In this document: one piece after another, positions 26,501 to 37,516 of the stretch | Numbering within the stretch: the stretch's first letter is position 1 | Layout: the number at the start of each line of letters is the position of its first letter | DNA from: Rhodocyclaceae bacterium | Lineage (GTDB): Bacteria > Pseudomonadota > Gammaproteobacteria > Burkholderiales > Rhodocyclaceae | Direction of reading: 5' to 3' | DNA: 64,000 nt | NCBI GenBank assembly: GCA_030824115.1 | Contig: JAVBYI010000005.1 | Span: 1-64,000 of the forward strand | Notes under the pieces: generated by a model | Told to the model about the DNA's origin: nothing | The model's input: the letters and a program-made list of their open reading frames with translations, nothing else | Databases searched by the model: none | Translations under genes and position numbers: made by a program

Positions 26501-26961
26501 GTGACGTGCTGGTAGCCGGCCAGCGTCATCTGCGCGCGCAGCTTGTCGAGATTCAGCTTGTCGCCCTTTTTCATGAAGAATGTGTGGGCGGCGAGGAAAC
26601 TCGGCGGGGCAAGGCGGGTGGCCGCTGTCGATGCGGCGACGATCAGCACATCGCACTGCCCTTGCGTGACGGCAAACAGCGTGGCCAGGCGTTCCGAGAC
26701 CAGATCCTGATGCGGCGAGAAGTGGTCGTAAGGCAGGGTTTCCCAGTCGGGCAGCAGATGCACGCGCAGGGCCGGGGCAAACCAGCCGATTTCTTCGGCG
26801 AGACGCTGGGCTTCGAGCGGCGTCGCGGTGATCGTGGCGAGCAGGCGGCCGGCGACCGCCAGTTGCGTGATGGCGAGGGCATCGGCGGAGCCGGCAAACG
26901 GGGGAAGGGAGGCGCGCTGGCCGGCCTTGGGCGCGGCCGGCAGGGGCAGCAGGGACTTCAT
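23554..26961 (-). CDS. mfd: Transcription-repair coupling factor Mfd
   Basis: A DNA translocase that removes stalled RNA polymerase and recruits UvrA. Length is 1135 residues, normal for Mfd. The UvrB-homology region is N-terminal, the RNA polymerase interaction domain holds LKVGDPVVHENHGIGRYLG, and the helicase core has Walker A CGDVGFGKTEVA, the DEEH box VIIDEEHRFGVRQKE and LTATPIPRTLG. The 24-bp repeat at 25925-25948 encodes KVGAGETA in the linker between the UvrB-like and polymerase-binding regions. A second copy forms the gene end. A long open frame on the opposite strand is a composition artefact. Confidence 0.96.
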   Translation of the reverse strand: MKSLLPLPAAPKAGQRASLPPFAGSADALAITQLAVAGRLLATITATPLEAQRLAEEIGWFAPALRVHLLPDWETLPYDHFSPHQDLVSERLATLFAVTQGQCDVLIVAASTAATRLAPPSFLAAHTFFMKKGDKLNLDKLRAQMTLAGYQHVTQVVAAGEYSVRGGLIDLFPMGTALPYRIELFDDEIETLRSFDVDSQRTLYPVPEIRLLPAREMPAGEAGRTMFRQRFRDTFEGDASRIALYKDVSNGIMPAGIEYYLPLFFEETATLFDYLPPDTTLLLHGDVPAALSEFWTDLQSRYKMLGGDRSRPVLPPQDIFLRDEPFFIAANTFAQYVAKVGAGETASLPNVSVDRKADDPVAALRTFLDGYPGRVLLLAESAGRRETLHEYLNEHELPAAIAPDFAAFIAGEARLTLAHAPISGGFKLDDFAVITENELYAATARPRHKRSDARRANLEGWLRDLSELKVGDPVVHENHGIGRYLGLVHMDLGDGDAEFLQLEYANEAKLYVPVAQLDVISRYSGVDPEAVQLHTLGSGQWDKAKKKAAEQVRDTAAELLHLYAQRAARKGHEFNFKTHDLESFAAGFGFEETPDQLAAIGAVISDMVSGKPMDRLVCGDVGFGKTEVAMRAAFVAVADGKQVAVLCPTTLLAEQHYQNFADRFADWPVKVAEISRFKSKQEQAEAIQLLEQGKIDILIGTHRLLQPDVKFSRLGLVIIDEEHRFGVRQKEALKALRAEVDVLTLTATPIPRTLGLSLEGLRDFSVIATPPQKRLAIKTFVHKWSTGLVREACLREFKRGGQVYFLHNEVDTIENMKERLEKLLPEARIVIGHGQLPERELERVMREFTQQKHNLLLCSTIIETGIDNPHANTIVIDRADKFGLAQLHQLRGRVGRSHHQAYAYLLTDEHAKPSTQAQRRLDAIQAMEELGSGFFLAMHDLEIRGAGEVLGENQSGEIHEIGFALYTNMLNAAVRALKDGKAIPDLTQPLAITAEINLRAPALLPDAYCPDVHERLTLYKRLANCEDEDALRLMQEELIDRYGEMPAQTQALVETHRLRLLGKPLGIAKLDAGPNTIQLQFTPQPPIDPFVIIKLIQNDRSFKLAGQDKLTWQKATGTLKDRVGAVKELFKRLKP
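25925..25948 (+). repeat. Interspersed 24-bp repeat, copy 7 (in mfd)
   Basis: GCCGTC, TC, then GCCAGCGCCGACTTTT. Opposite to the host gene, which reads it as KVGAGETA. Confidence 0.85.
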
Positions 26962-27118
26962 GAAAGCATGGGTTGAATCGGCGGAAGGGGATTATCGCAT
27001 TGCTGCAGGCAGGTGATTGGCGGCCGCTTGTATGTGCTTTTGTGCTGCAATGCAATATAAGTTTGTATAATGAGACGTGGTGTAGTTGTTTATGGTTGAT
27101 CAGAGGGAAGGTCTTGCG

Positions 27119-28612
27119 ATGAAGAACTGGAAGCTGTCGCGCAAACTCGGGATGCTCGTGGTGCTGGCCATTGCGGGCGTCGTGGTGAGCATCGCCATCG
27201 GCCTCATGCAGTTGCGCGAGCATTTGCTGCAGGATCGCATGCTCAAGACCCGCCATGTGGTCGAGGTGGCGCTCGGTGTCATCACCCACTTCCAGAAGCT
27301 GGAACAGGAGGGCAAGCTCTCCGCCGACGCGGCGCGCCAGGGGGCGCTCGATGCCGTGCGTGGTCTGCGCTACGAAAAGACCGAATATTTCTTCATCAAC
27401 GACATGGAGAACCGCTCGTTGATGCACCCGACGCAGCCGCAGTTGCAGGGCAAGGATCTGTCGGATACCAAGGACCCGACCGGCAAGCGCCTGTTTGTCG
27501 AATTCACGCGCGTCGTAAAGGAACAGGGTGCAGGCTTTGTCGACTACCTGTGGCCGATGCCGGGCAAGAACCAGCCGGTAGCAAAGATTTCCTACGTGCA
27601 GGGTTTCGCGCCCTGGGGCTGGCTGATCGGTTCGGGCATCTACATCGACGACGTGGATGCGGCGTTCAAGGCGGCGCTGATGCGGCAAGGCGGTGTGGTC
27701 TTGGCAGTGCTCCTCGTTCTGGTGAGCTTTTCAATTTATGTCGTGGGGCTGATCGTGCGGCCGGTGCGCGAGGCGATGCGTACCGTCGAGGCGCTGGCCG
27801 AGGGTGATTTGACGGTACAGGCAACCTATGCCGGGCGCGACGAGATTGGCGCCTTGCTTGGCGACGTGGCGCGCATGAGCGTGCGGCTCAAACAGGTGGT
27901 GGAGCACATCGCCGAGAATGCAAATCAACTGGCCAATGCGTCGAGCCAGGTGTCGGCCACGGCGCAGTCGCTGTCGCAATCCACCAGCGAGGAAGCGGCC
28001 AGTGTCGAGGAGACCTCGGCTTCGGTCGAGCAGATGGCCGCCTCGATTGAGCACAACAAGGATAATGCGCGGGCCACCGAGACCATTGCGGTACGCGTCG
28101 CCGACGAGGCAGCCAGCGGTGGGCGCGTGGTGCGCGAGACCACCGAGGCGATGCGCCTGATCGCCGAGAAGGTGAGCATCGTCGACGAGATCGCCTACCA
28201 GACCAACCTGCTGGCGCTCAACGCAGCTATCGAGGCGGCGCGCGCCGGCGAGCACGGCAAGGGCTTCGCCGTGGTGGCCGCCGAGGTGCGCAAGCTCGCC
28301 GAGCGCAGCCAGATCGCCGCGCAGGAAATCGGCACGCTCGCCAGCGGCAGTGTCGGCAAGGCCAACGAGGCCGCGCGTCTGCTCGAAGAGATCGTGCCGA
28401 GCATCGGCAAGACGGCCAGTCTGGTGAAGGAAATCGCGGCGGCGTCGGAAGATCAGTCCAGCGGTGCAGCGCAGATCAGCATGGCGGTGCAGCAGGTGAG
28501 CCAGGCCACGCAGCACAACGCCAGCGCATCCGAGGAACTCTCCGCTACGGCGGAGGAACTCAACCGTCAGGCGGCGGACCTGAAGGAAGCGGTAGCCTTC
28601 TTCAAGCTGTAA
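27119..28612 (+). CDS. Methyl-accepting chemotaxis protein with single Cache domain
   Basis: A membrane chemoreceptor of 497 residues. TM1 is near 8-30, followed by a periplasmic single-Cache (sCache_2-like) domain with [19 protein letters not shown] and [16 protein letters not shown]2 near 185-210 leads to a HAMP domain, then the cytoplasmic signalling helix with [40 protein letters not shown]. The start at 27119 is preceded by AGGGAAGG with 8 bases spacing. A TATAAT at 27066-27071 may be its -10 box. Small organic acids are common ligands for this domain type, but the ligand here is unknown. Confidence 0.9.
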   Translation: MKNWKLSRKLGMLVVLAIAGVVVSIAIGLMQLREHLLQDRMLKTRHVVEVALGVITHFQKLEQEGKLSADAARQGALDAVRGLRYEKTEYFFINDMENRSLMHPTQPQLQGKDLSDTKDPTGKRLFVEFTRVVKEQGAGFVDYLWPMPGKNQPVAKISYVQGFAPWGWLIGSGIYIDDVDAAFKAALMRQGGVVLAVLLVLVSFSIYVVGLIVRPVREAMRTVEALAEGDLTVQATYAGRDEIGALLGDVARMSVRLKQVVEHIAENANQLANASSQVSATAQSLSQSTSEEAASVEETSASVEQMAASIEHNKDNARATETIAVRVADEAASGGRVVRETTEAMRLIAEKVSIVDEIAYQTNLLALNAAIEAARAGEHGKGFAVVAAEVRKLAERSQIAAQEIGTLASGSVGKANEAARLLEEIVPSIGKTASLVKEIAAASEDQSSGAAQISMAVQQVSQATQHNASASEELSATAEELNRQAADLKEAVAFFKL

Positions 28613-28633
28613 CGCAGGAAACGGCGCTGACTT

Positions 28634-29767
28634 TTAGCCGGCGAAAAACTCCCTGACCTTGTCAAGCCAGCCCTGCGCCTTAGGGTTGTGCGTGGCGTGG
28701 TTGCCCTGGCTGATTTCCTCGAATTCGCGCAACAGTTCCTTCTGGCGGTCGGTCAGGCTCACGGGGGTTTCGACGACGACGTGGCAGAGCAGGTCGCCCT
28801 GGCTGATTGAGCGCACGCCCTTGATGCCCTTGCCGCGCAAGCGGAAGACCTTGCCCGTCTGGGTTTCGGCGGGCACCTTGAGGCGGGCGACGCCATCCAG
28901 CGTCGGAATCTCGATCTCGCCACCGAGGGCGGCGGTGGTGAAGCTGACCGGCATTTCGCAATGCAGATCGTCGTGGTCGCGTTGGAACACGGTATGCGGC
29001 TTGAGGTGAATCTGCACGTAGAGATCGCCGGGCGGGCCACCATTGACGCCGGGTTCGCCCTCGCCGGAGAGCCGAATACGATCGCCCTCGTCAATCCCGG
29101 CGGGAATCTTGACCGAGAGGGTCTTGTGCTGCTTGACGCGGCCGCCACCATGACAGGTGGGGCAGGGGTCGGCAACAAAACGTCCGGTGCCGTGGCACTT
29201 CGGGCAGGTCTGCTGGATCGAGAAAAAGCCCTGTTGCATGCGTACCTGACCGTGACCACCGCAGGTCGGGCAGGTCTTCGGTTCGGTGCCCTTTTTCGCA
29301 CCGCTGCCGTGGCAGCTGTCGCACTCGGCCATGGTCGGGATGCGGATGCGTGTTTCGGTGCCGCGCGCCGCTTCTTCGAGGGTGACTTCGAGGTTGTAGC
29401 GCAGGTCGGCACCGCGATAGACGTTAGAGCGACCACCGCCGCCGCCGGCTCGGTTGCCAAAGATGTCGCCGAAGATGTCAGAGAAGGCATCGCTGAAGTT
29501 GCCGAAGCCGGCACCGTTACCGCCACCGCCGCCCATTGAAGGGTCGACGCCGGCATGGCCGAACTGGTCGAATGCTTGGCGCTTCTTCGCATCCGACAGA
29601 ATTTCGTAGGCTTCCTTCGCCTCCTTGAAGAGTTCCTCGGACTTCGGGTTGTCCGGGTTGCGGTCAGGATGGTGCTTCATCGCCAGACGGCGATAAGCCT
29701 TCTTGATCTCTTCGTCGGAAGCGTCGCGATTGACGCCAAGTATTTCGTAGTAGTCGCGTTTTGCCAT
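28634..29767 (-). CDS. dnaJ: Chaperone DnaJ
   Basis: An Hsp40 co-chaperone. The J domain is [36 protein letters not shown] with HPD. Then come a Gly/Phe-rich region, the zinc domain with four CxxCxGxG-type repeats ([43 protein letters not shown]) and the C-terminal substrate domain. The start MAKRDYYE at 29767 gives 377 residues. It follows dnaK by 75 bases. Just beyond the stop is a partial match to the 24-bp repeat (CGCTGACTTTT, 28626-28636). Confidence 0.96.
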   Translation of the reverse strand: MAKRDYYEILGVNRDASDEEIKKAYRRLAMKHHPDRNPDNPKSEELFKEAKEAYEILSDAKKRQAFDQFGHAGVDPSMGGGGGNGAGFGNFSDAFSDIFGDIFGNRAGGGGGRSNVYRGADLRYNLEVTLEEAARGTETRIRIPTMAECDSCHGSGAKKGTEPKTCPTCGGHGQVRMQQGFFSIQQTCPKCHGTGRFVADPCPTCHGGGRVKQHKTLSVKIPAGIDEGDRIRLSGEGEPGVNGGPPGDLYVQIHLKPHTVFQRDHDDLHCEMPVSFTTAALGGEIEIPTLDGVARLKVPAETQTGKVFRLRGKGIKGVRSISQGDLLCHVVVETPVSLTDRQKELLREFEEISQGNHATHNPKAQGWLDKVREFFAG

Positions 29768-29842
29768 GACTGCCTCTAAAAACAGCAATGGGCCGCGGCC
29801 AAAATTCAGCCGGCGGCCCGTGATTTCCTTGTTGCCGGCGGA

Positions 29843-31795
<1,953 letters not shown>

Positions 31796-31875
31796 GTTTC
31801 GTTTCCTTTATTGCTGAATTTGTAGAGAAATTCTTACCTGCGCTCGATATGGGGTTATGGCCCCAGAGTTCAAGC

Positions 31876-32436
31876 TCAGGATTTTGGTTTTGCGACGGTG
31901 ACGAGTGCCGGGCGCAGGATGCGATCGTGCAGCGTGTAGCCCTTTTGCAGGACGCTGACGACAGTATTGGCTTCCTGTTCGGCATCAACCATGGCAATCG
32001 CTTGATGTTTGTGTGGGTCAAACTTTTCACCGAGCGGATTAACTTCGATGACCGTGGATTTTTCGAAGGCGGCCACCAGTTGCTTGAGCGTCAGTTCGAC
32101 GCCAGAACGCATGGCTTCGACGGTTTGCTCTCCGGTGGCAAGGGCGGCCTCAAGGCTGTCCTTGACGGCTAAGAGTTCGCCAGCAAACTTCTCGGCGGCA
32201 AACTTGTGGGCCTTGGTGACATCTTCCTGGGCACGCCGCCGCATGTTTTCCGTTTCGGCCTTGGCGCGTAGCCATGCGTCATGGTTTTCAGCGGCTTTCA
32301 GTTCGGCGGCCTTGAGCATGTCCTCAAGGCTGGGGGTGGTGTCGACGGGAGCTTCGGCTACCGATTCAGTTGCCGTCTGGTCAGCGCCGACTTTTTCTTC
32401 AAGCTCGGGAGTGGGAGTTTTTTGATCTTCCTGCAT
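31876..32436 (-). CDS. grpE: Nucleotide exchange factor GrpE
   Basis: Exchanges ADP for ATP on DnaK. It is 186 residues with a long N-terminal coiled coil (about 40-90, [20 protein letters not shown]), and the C-terminal wing with [21 protein letters not shown] and [20 protein letters not shown]. The 24-bp repeat at 32372-32395 lies in the acidic, poorly conserved N terminus and encodes KVGADQTA. A heat-shock promoter candidate lies 36-62 bases upstream. Confidence 0.95.
   Translation of the reverse strand: MQEDQKTPTPELEEKVGADQTATESVAEAPVDTTPSLEDMLKAAELKAAENHDAWLRAKAETENMRRRAQEDVTKAHKFAAEKFAGELLAVKDSLEAALATGEQTVEAMRSGVELTLKQLVAAFEKSTVIEVNPLGEKFDPHKHQAIAMVDAEQEANTVVSVLQKGYTLHDRILRPALVTVAKPKS
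32372..32395 (+). repeat. Interspersed 24-bp repeat, copy 8 (in grpE)
   Basis: GCCGTC, TG, then GTCAGCGCCGACTTTT; one base differs inside the core. Opposite to the gene, which reads it as KVGADQTA near its N terminus. Confidence 0.75.
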
Positions 32437-32471
32437 GGTGCAAGCCTTTGATTGCGTTAAACCATGCAGAT

Positions 32472-32509
32472 AGTGAGGCCACTCTGCGCGATTTCAAGAG
32501 CAGAGTGGC
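32472..32509 (-). promoter_or_regulatory. Candidate sigma-32 promoter overlapped by an inverted repeat, upstream of grpE
   Basis: On the minus strand CTTGAAA (32498-32492) is followed 13 bases later by CCTCACT (32478-32472), near the heat-shock consensus CTTGAAA and CCCCATNT. A perfect 10-bp inverted repeat (GCCACTCTGC at 32478-32487, GCAGAGTGGC at 32500-32509) surrounds the -35 box. It could be an operator or an RNA hairpin ending the upstream chemoreceptor transcript; no T-run follows it on that strand. Confidence 0.5.
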
Positions 32510-32524
32510 AAAAAATACAGTGGA

Positions 32525-34138
32525 TCAGGTGCGGAAGCGGCTGACGGTGCCCTGAAGTTGGTCGGCCAAGCTTTCGAGGCGTTGGGCCGACTCGGCGGTG
32601 CCTTCGACCGCCTGACTGTTGTCGCGCGCCATGGCGGCAATCGCCTCGATGTTGGTGAAGGCTTCGGTGCTGACGCGCCGCTGTTCTTCTGTAGCACCCG
32701 CAATGGTGTCAAGACCGACGCCGACCTGTTCGACCGACTGGTTCGATTCGTTGATGGCGCCGGCAACGGCATCCAGCGATTTTTCGCTCGACACGATATC
32801 GGCCAGACCTTCCTCGATCGAACTGCGTACCGCATCCGACTTGTTGTTCAGGGTGCGGGTGATGCTGTCGATCTCGTTGGCCGAAGCGGCGGACTTCTCG
32901 GCCAGCTTGCGGACTTCGTCGGCGACGACCGCGAAGCCGCGGCCCTGTTCACCGGCACGGGCTGCTTCGATGGCGGCATTCAGCGCGAGCAGGTTGGTCT
33001 GGTCGGCGATGTCTTTCACTTCACGCGTCATGTTGGTGATTGACACCGTGCTGCTGACGAATTCATTGACGGCGCCAGCCATTTCATTGACGGCATGCTT
33101 GACGCGACCGATCTCGGTGATGAGACGATCCAGCGTTTGCTTACCCTCGCGTGAGCGCTCGGAGCTTTCACGCGATTGCTCATGTACCCGTTCGGTACTT
33201 TCGGCGACTTCGACAATGCTTTGCACCATGCGCTCGACCGCGCCGGTGACGGCGGTCGATTTCTCGTATTGCTGGTGAGAACTGTTGGCGACCTGCTTGG
33301 CACCGCTCACCAGCTCATGGGCGGCACCGGAGACATGACTGGCCGACTCGCTGACCTGTCGTACAAGGGTACTGAAGTTGGCCATCATGTCGTTGAAGAC
33401 CTTGCTGGCCTGGCCGATTTCGTCATTGCCACGGACGTCGAGGCGGCGCGTCAGGTCACCTTCGCCGCTGGCGATCGAGCGCAGGCCGGAAACCATCTCC
33501 TCCAGCGGGCGCGTCACGAATTTGCTGACAAAGAAATAGATGAAGGCGAGGAGCGGGATGCTGACGAGGATGGCAGCTGCCAGTGATTTGATGCGTTGCG
33601 CCGACACGGCCGCATTGACGCTGTCGAGCGAGACCTTCATGCTGACCGCACCGAGCACCGTCCCTTCGGGCACTTGGTGGCACATGATGCAATCCTTGCC
33701 CAGGTAGCTCTTGCTGGCCTTGGTCGGACGAATCACGCGCAGATATTCCTTTTGCCCGTCGTGCTGCACCTCAACGAGTTCGGTGCCGCTGTTGAGCACC
33801 TGCTGCTCCATGGCATCCGGCTGTTCCTTGCCATTGCCGGGCCCGAACATTTTGGCAACCGCCTCGCCACGAATCACCTTGAGGTCATTGATGATGGAGA
33901 GCTGTTTGATCTGGTCGAGAAAAACTTCGCGCTGACCGATGGTGCCGGTAATCATCATGCCGGTGAGGCCGGACATGGTGGCTTCGTGCATCGACAGGGA
34001 AAACTGTTTGGCCTGGTCGATGGCCGTGTCGCGATTGACCATGCTTTCCCAAAAGATCATGCCCGTCCACGCAATGACCAGCATCAGCCAGATCGCGGCA
34101 GTCAGTCTCATCCAGATTTTCATGTCGGCAAAGCGCAT
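32525..34138 (-). CDS. Chemoreceptor with a periplasmic c-type heme motif
   Basis: A 537-residue methyl-accepting chemotaxis protein. TM1 is at about 13-31 and TM2 at 186-204. The periplasmic domain between them carries CIMCH at 150-154, a single CxxCH heme c attachment site, in a DUF3365/Tll0287-like context ([21 protein letters not shown]). A HAMP domain and the signalling helix with [40 protein letters not shown] follow. Such receptors sense redox state, oxygen or NO. It has an AGGAG-rich ribosome site, and an ATG at 34123 is a weaker alternative start. Confidence 0.88.
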   Translation of the reverse strand: MRFADMKIWMRLTAAIWLMLVIAWTGMIFWESMVNRDTAIDQAKQFSLSMHEATMSGLTGMMITGTIGQREVFLDQIKQLSIINDLKVIRGEAVAKMFGPGNGKEQPDAMEQQVLNSGTELVEVQHDGQKEYLRVIRPTKASKSYLGKDCIMCHQVPEGTVLGAVSMKVSLDSVNAAVSAQRIKSLAAAILVSIPLLAFIYFFVSKFVTRPLEEMVSGLRSIASGEGDLTRRLDVRGNDEIGQASKVFNDMMANFSTLVRQVSESASHVSGAAHELVSGAKQVANSSHQQYEKSTAVTGAVERMVQSIVEVAESTERVHEQSRESSERSREGKQTLDRLITEIGRVKHAVNEMAGAVNEFVSSTVSITNMTREVKDIADQTNLLALNAAIEAARAGEQGRGFAVVADEVRKLAEKSAASANEIDSITRTLNNKSDAVRSSIEEGLADIVSSEKSLDAVAGAINESNQSVEQVGVGLDTIAGATEEQRRVSTEAFTNIEAIAAMARDNSQAVEGTAESAQRLESLADQLQGTVSRFRT

Positions 34139-34253
34139 GACCCTCTTCTCCTCTTTATCTTTCTGCTTAAAAGTTTAACTGAAGAAGGCCGGGTGAAGGG
34201 CGAGAATTGGGCGAAATTTCTATTTATATCGAAATATTGCGATGGATATGGGC

Positions 34254-35351
34254 TTAGACCGTCAGGTCAATTTCCTGAAGGGTGCCGGGTTTGCCGTCAT
34301 TTTTCAGATAAAGCCCGCTGGCGCGTACTTGCCCCATATCTTCGTTGGCAGAACCGCGCAAGGCAAATGGGGTAGCCAGGTGATGCAGCCCCAGCGCCCC
34401 GATGTCCAGATCGGCCAACGAACGCAGATCGCCGGCACCTTCCGTAGCCGGTGTCCACACCAATAGGCTCTCGAAGGCGGCATCGTTTTCGTCGATCCAC
34501 CCGCTCCGGTCGCCATCAAGACGGGCGAGTTCGGCAAAACCGTTATCCGTGCTCGGGCCAAACAGCTCCCCGGCCGCGTCGATCAGGCCGTTGTGATTGC
34601 GATCCAATGCCAGATAACCACTGCCCGAGGCAAATAGAGGGAGGAGTTCTTTCTTGCCATCGCCATCAAGATCGAAGCGGAAGCGCTGTTCGGGCTGACT
34701 GGCCAGTTGCGCTGCCGTGCCACCGAAGTTGACGACCAGCGGGTCTTTGCGTACGGCATCACCGGCACGCAGGCTGACGCTGCTTTCCTCCCGGTAATAA
34801 CGCGTCATGTCGAGATCAAGGCTGAAGCTGATTTCCTGGCCATCCGTAGTGCGGATCACACCTTCGGCGGAAAAACTGGTTTGCTCGAATTCCTCGCGTA
34901 CGGCGTGATAGTCGTATTCGATGCCATAACCGGTTCGGCCGTTACGGGCAGCCTGGAGGCTTTCAGTGGTGGCGCTTGAGCGGGCCTCGACATGGCGCAT
35001 CTCGGTGGAAAAGGCTTTCATGTCGAAGACGCGCACTTCCTTGCCGGTGATCAGTTCGACCATCTGCTTGACCAGCGAGAGGAAAGGATCGTTGTCTGCA
35101 GCGTCGCTGGCGGCTTCGATTGCGCTGGTCTGCGTTGCGGTTTCGGCTTCGGCAAATGTCGGTGCTGGCAGGACGGCCGACATGCGCGAGAGAAACTCGC
35201 GCCCGGCGTTGGAGATGTTGGCGATGGCTGATTCCATCTTCTCAAAATCGGGACGCTCGCCGCGCCATGCACGCAGGGTTTCGCTTTCCTGCTGGCGCGT
35301 CAGGGCGCTGCGGTCGGCGTAGAGGGCGAGGTCGGTACTGGCGATTTTCAT
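34254..35351 (-). CDS. EF-hand-like calcium-binding repeat protein, function unknown
   Basis: A 365-residue protein without a signal peptide. The C-terminal third has calcium-binding loops of the dockerin/EF-hand kind: DLDGDGKKEL, DRNHNGLIDAAGELFG and DGDRSGWIDENDAAF. The central part (about 140-230) is beta-rich. The start at 35351 (MKIASTDLALY) follows GGAG. The 24-bp repeat at 35154-35177 encodes AVLPAPTF in a low-complexity Ala/Thr-rich N-terminal region. Such proteins in beta-proteobacteria are sometimes exported by type I systems, but none is adjacent. I cannot assign a function. Confidence 0.7.
   Translation of the reverse strand: MKIASTDLALYADRSALTRQQESETLRAWRGERPDFEKMESAIANISNAGREFLSRMSAVLPAPTFAEAETATQTSAIEAASDAADNDPFLSLVKQMVELITGKEVRVFDMKAFSTEMRHVEARSSATTESLQAARNGRTGYGIEYDYHAVREEFEQTSFSAEGVIRTTDGQEISFSLDLDMTRYYREESSVSLRAGDAVRKDPLVVNFGGTAAQLASQPEQRFRFDLDGDGKKELLPLFASGSGYLALDRNHNGLIDAAGELFGPSTDNGFAELARLDGDRSGWIDENDAAFESLLVWTPATEGAGDLRSLADLDIGALGLHHLATPFALRGSANEDMGQVRASGLYLKNDGKPGTLQEIDLTV
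35154..35177 (-). repeat. Interspersed 24-bp repeat, copy 9 (in EF-hand gene)
   Basis: On the minus strand: GCCGTC, CT, then GCCAGCACCGACATTT. Same orientation as the gene, read as AVLPAPTF. Confidence 0.7.
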
Positions 35352-35436
35352 GACGGGCTCCTGCAAACAGTCTGGCTTTGCAGGATTAACGTCTGCCTGT
35401 CGGTGAGCTTGAGCCTTGATTTGATTTGGAAATGCT

Positions 35437-35460
35437 GCCGTCCTGCGAGCGCCGACGGTT
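35437..35460 (+). repeat. Interspersed 24-bp repeat, copy 10 (intergenic, diverged)
   Basis: GCCGTC, CT, then GCGAGCGCCGACGGTT. It lacks the T-run and has one core change. It lies between hemH and the EF-hand gene, 30 bases past the hemH stop. Confidence 0.6.
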
Positions 35461-35489
35461 AGTGCCCTGACTTCAAGAAGTTACAGCAA

Positions 35490-36467
35490 CTACTTGCCCA
35501 GTTGCTTTAAGGCAATCTTGGCCAGTGCGGCGATCCAGTCCGGCCGCTCGTTCATACAGGGCAGGTAATGGAAGGTTTCGCCGCCTGATTCGAGGAAAGC
35601 CTCACGACATTCCATCGAGATTTCCTCCAGCGTCTCAAGACAGTCGGCCGGGAAGCCGGGGCAGAGGATATCGACGCGCTTCAGGCCATCCTTGGCGAGC
35701 GCTTCGAGCGTCGGTTGGGTGTAGGGCTGCAGCCATTCAGCCGCACCGAAGCGCGACTGGAAGGTGGCCAGCCAGTCGTCCGTTGGTAGGTCGAGGGCCG
35801 CAGCGAGCGCCTTTGCTGTCGCGTGGCACTGGTCGGCATAGGGATCACCCTTGTCGACCGAGCGTTTCGGAATGCCATGAAAGCTCATGAGTAGTTTGCC
35901 GCCACGGCCGTGAGTGTTCCAGTGCTCGCGTACCGAGGCGGCCAGGGCGCCGATGTAGGCGGCGTCGGTGGGGTATTCCCGAATCCAGTCGATGCAGGGC
36001 GGCTGCGACTGTCGTTTGCTCCAGGCCGCAACGGCATCTTCGGTGCTGGCGGTGGTGCTGCCGGCATACTGTGGATAGAGCGGCAGGATCAGGATATGTT
36101 GTGCGTCAGCAGCCTTGAGCCGGTCGAGCACGCTTGGGATCGACGGATTGCCGTAGCGCATTGCCCAGTCGACCAGCAAATCCTTATGTCCCTGCTCGCC
36201 GAGCAAACCCTTCAGCAGCTTGGCCTGTTTTTCAGTATGTACCTTGAGCGGCGAACCTTCAGGTGTCCAGATTTGGGCGTATTTTGCTGCTGACTTGGCC
36301 GGACGGGTGTTGAGGATGATGCCGTGCAGAATCGGCAGCCACAGCAGGCGTGGCAACTCGACGACGCGACGGTCGCCGAGAAACTCGGCGAGGTAGCGTT
36401 TGACGGCAGCGGCGGTGGGCTCGTCGGGTGTGCCGAGATTGACCAGCAGGACGGCGGTTTTGGTCAT
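35490..36467 (-). CDS. hemH: Ferrochelatase
   Basis: Inserts iron into protoporphyrin IX, the last step of protoheme synthesis. It is 325 residues with [21 protein letters not shown] at the start, [15 protein letters not shown], the catalytic histidine in [33 protein letters not shown] and [15 protein letters not shown]. The start overlaps the hrcA stop by four bases (ATGA), so the two are coupled. Heme supply is consistent with the heme-binding chemoreceptor nearby, but that link is only positional. Confidence 0.95.
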   Translation of the reverse strand: MTKTAVLLVNLGTPDEPTAAAVKRYLAEFLGDRRVVELPRLLWLPILHGIILNTRPAKSAAKYAQIWTPEGSPLKVHTEKQAKLLKGLLGEQGHKDLLVDWAMRYGNPSIPSVLDRLKAADAQHILILPLYPQYAGSTTASTEDAVAAWSKRQSQPPCIDWIREYPTDAAYIGALAASVREHWNTHGRGGKLLMSFHGIPKRSVDKGDPYADQCHATAKALAAALDLPTDDWLATFQSRFGAAEWLQPYTQPTLEALAKDGLKRVDILCPGFPADCLETLEEISMECREAFLESGGETFHYLPCMNERPDWIAALAKIALKQLGK

Positions 36468-37483
36468 GGCGGGCTGAGGGCCGATGAGAGCAGGCGGGCA
36501 GTGATGTCTACGATCGGGATGACGCGTTCGTAGGCCATGCGCGTTGGGCCGATGACGCCGAGGGTGCCGACGACCTGGCCATCGACCTCATAAGGCGCCG
36601 CGACCACACTGCATTCGTCCAGCGGCGCGATGCCGGATTCGCCGCCGATGAAGACATGCACGCCTTCGGCACGGGTGGATAGGTCGAGCAACTGCATCAG
36701 GCTGGTGCGTTGCTCGAACAGGTCGAACAACTGGCGCAGCCGCGACATGTTGGTGGAGAGGTCATCAATGGCGAGGAGGTTGCGTTCGCCGGTGATGACA
36801 TATTGGGCGGAGGGATCGGCGGATGCCTCGGTGCCGGCAGCGACGGCCGCGCTCATCAGTTCCGACATGTCGCTGGAGAGCTGCTTGAGTTCGTCTTGCA
36901 AGCGATGGCGGATCTGCATGAAGTCGAGCCCGACGAAATTTTGCGTCAGGTAGTTGGCGGCTTCGACCAGTTCGCTCGGGGTGTAGGGCCGCTGCGTCAT
37001 GATGATGCGGTTTTGCACCTCGCCCTCGGCCGTGACGATGATCAGCAGGATGCGCGTTTCGGTCAGGCTGAGAAACTCGATTTGACGGATGCGCGGGGCC
37101 AAGCGGCGCGGCGCGATGACAACGCCGGCAAAGCGGGTGAGTTCCGAAATCAGCTGCGACGCCTGCGAGATGACGCGCTGGGGGGCGTCCGGGTGCAGGG
37201 CATCCTTCATTTCGCTGACATGATGGGCATCGAGCGGGCGCACGGTCAGCAGGGAATCGACAAACAGCCGGTAGCCGCGCGGGGTCGGGACGCGACCCGC
37301 CGAGGTATGCGGGCTGGTGATGAAACCCATCTCCTCCAGGTCGGCCATGACGTTGCGAATGGTCGCCGGCGAGAGTTCCAGACCGGAGTATTTCGAGAGC
37401 GTGCGCGAGCCAACGGGCTGGCCTTCGACGATGTAACGTTCGATCAGGGTCTTGAGCAGGGTTTGGGCGCGTACATCCAGCAT
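36464..37483 (-). CDS. hrcA: Heat-inducible transcription repressor HrcA
   Basis: Represses class I heat-shock genes through CIRCE sites. The N-terminal winged helix is [47 protein letters not shown], followed by [16 protein letters not shown] and a GAF-like domain. The start [10 protein letters not shown] at 37483 gives 339 residues, usual for the family. No CIRCE element is visible near the dnaK group in this window, so its targets (groESL in most beta-proteobacteria) are probably elsewhere. It is divergent from the methylase gene with 33 bases between. Confidence 0.95.
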   Translation of the reverse strand: MLDVRAQTLLKTLIERYIVEGQPVGSRTLSKYSGLELSPATIRNVMADLEEMGFITSPHTSAGRVPTPRGYRLFVDSLLTVRPLDAHHVSEMKDALHPDAPQRVISQASQLISELTRFAGVVIAPRRLAPRIRQIEFLSLTETRILLIIVTAEGEVQNRIIMTQRPYTPSELVEAANYLTQNFVGLDFMQIRHRLQDELKQLSSDMSELMSAAVAAGTEASADPSAQYVITGERNLLAIDDLSTNMSRLRQLFDLFEQRTSLMQLLDLSTRAEGVHVFIGGESGIAPLDECSVVAAPYEVDGQVVGTLGVIGPTRMAYERVIPIVDITARLLSSALSPP

Positions 37484-37516
37484 GATCGGCAGATTGTAGC
37501 GAACCTCTGGAATACA

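Noticed and set aside
24844..26976. A very long open frame on the plus strand across mfd
   Set aside because: It lies entirely opposite the unmistakable Mfd coding sequence, has no recognisable domain, and long antisense frames are common in high-GC genes.
32478..32509. CIRCE element near grpE
   Set aside because: The half-sites contain CACTC/GAGTG but the flanks and the spacer do not match TTAGCACTC-N9-GAGTGCTAA.
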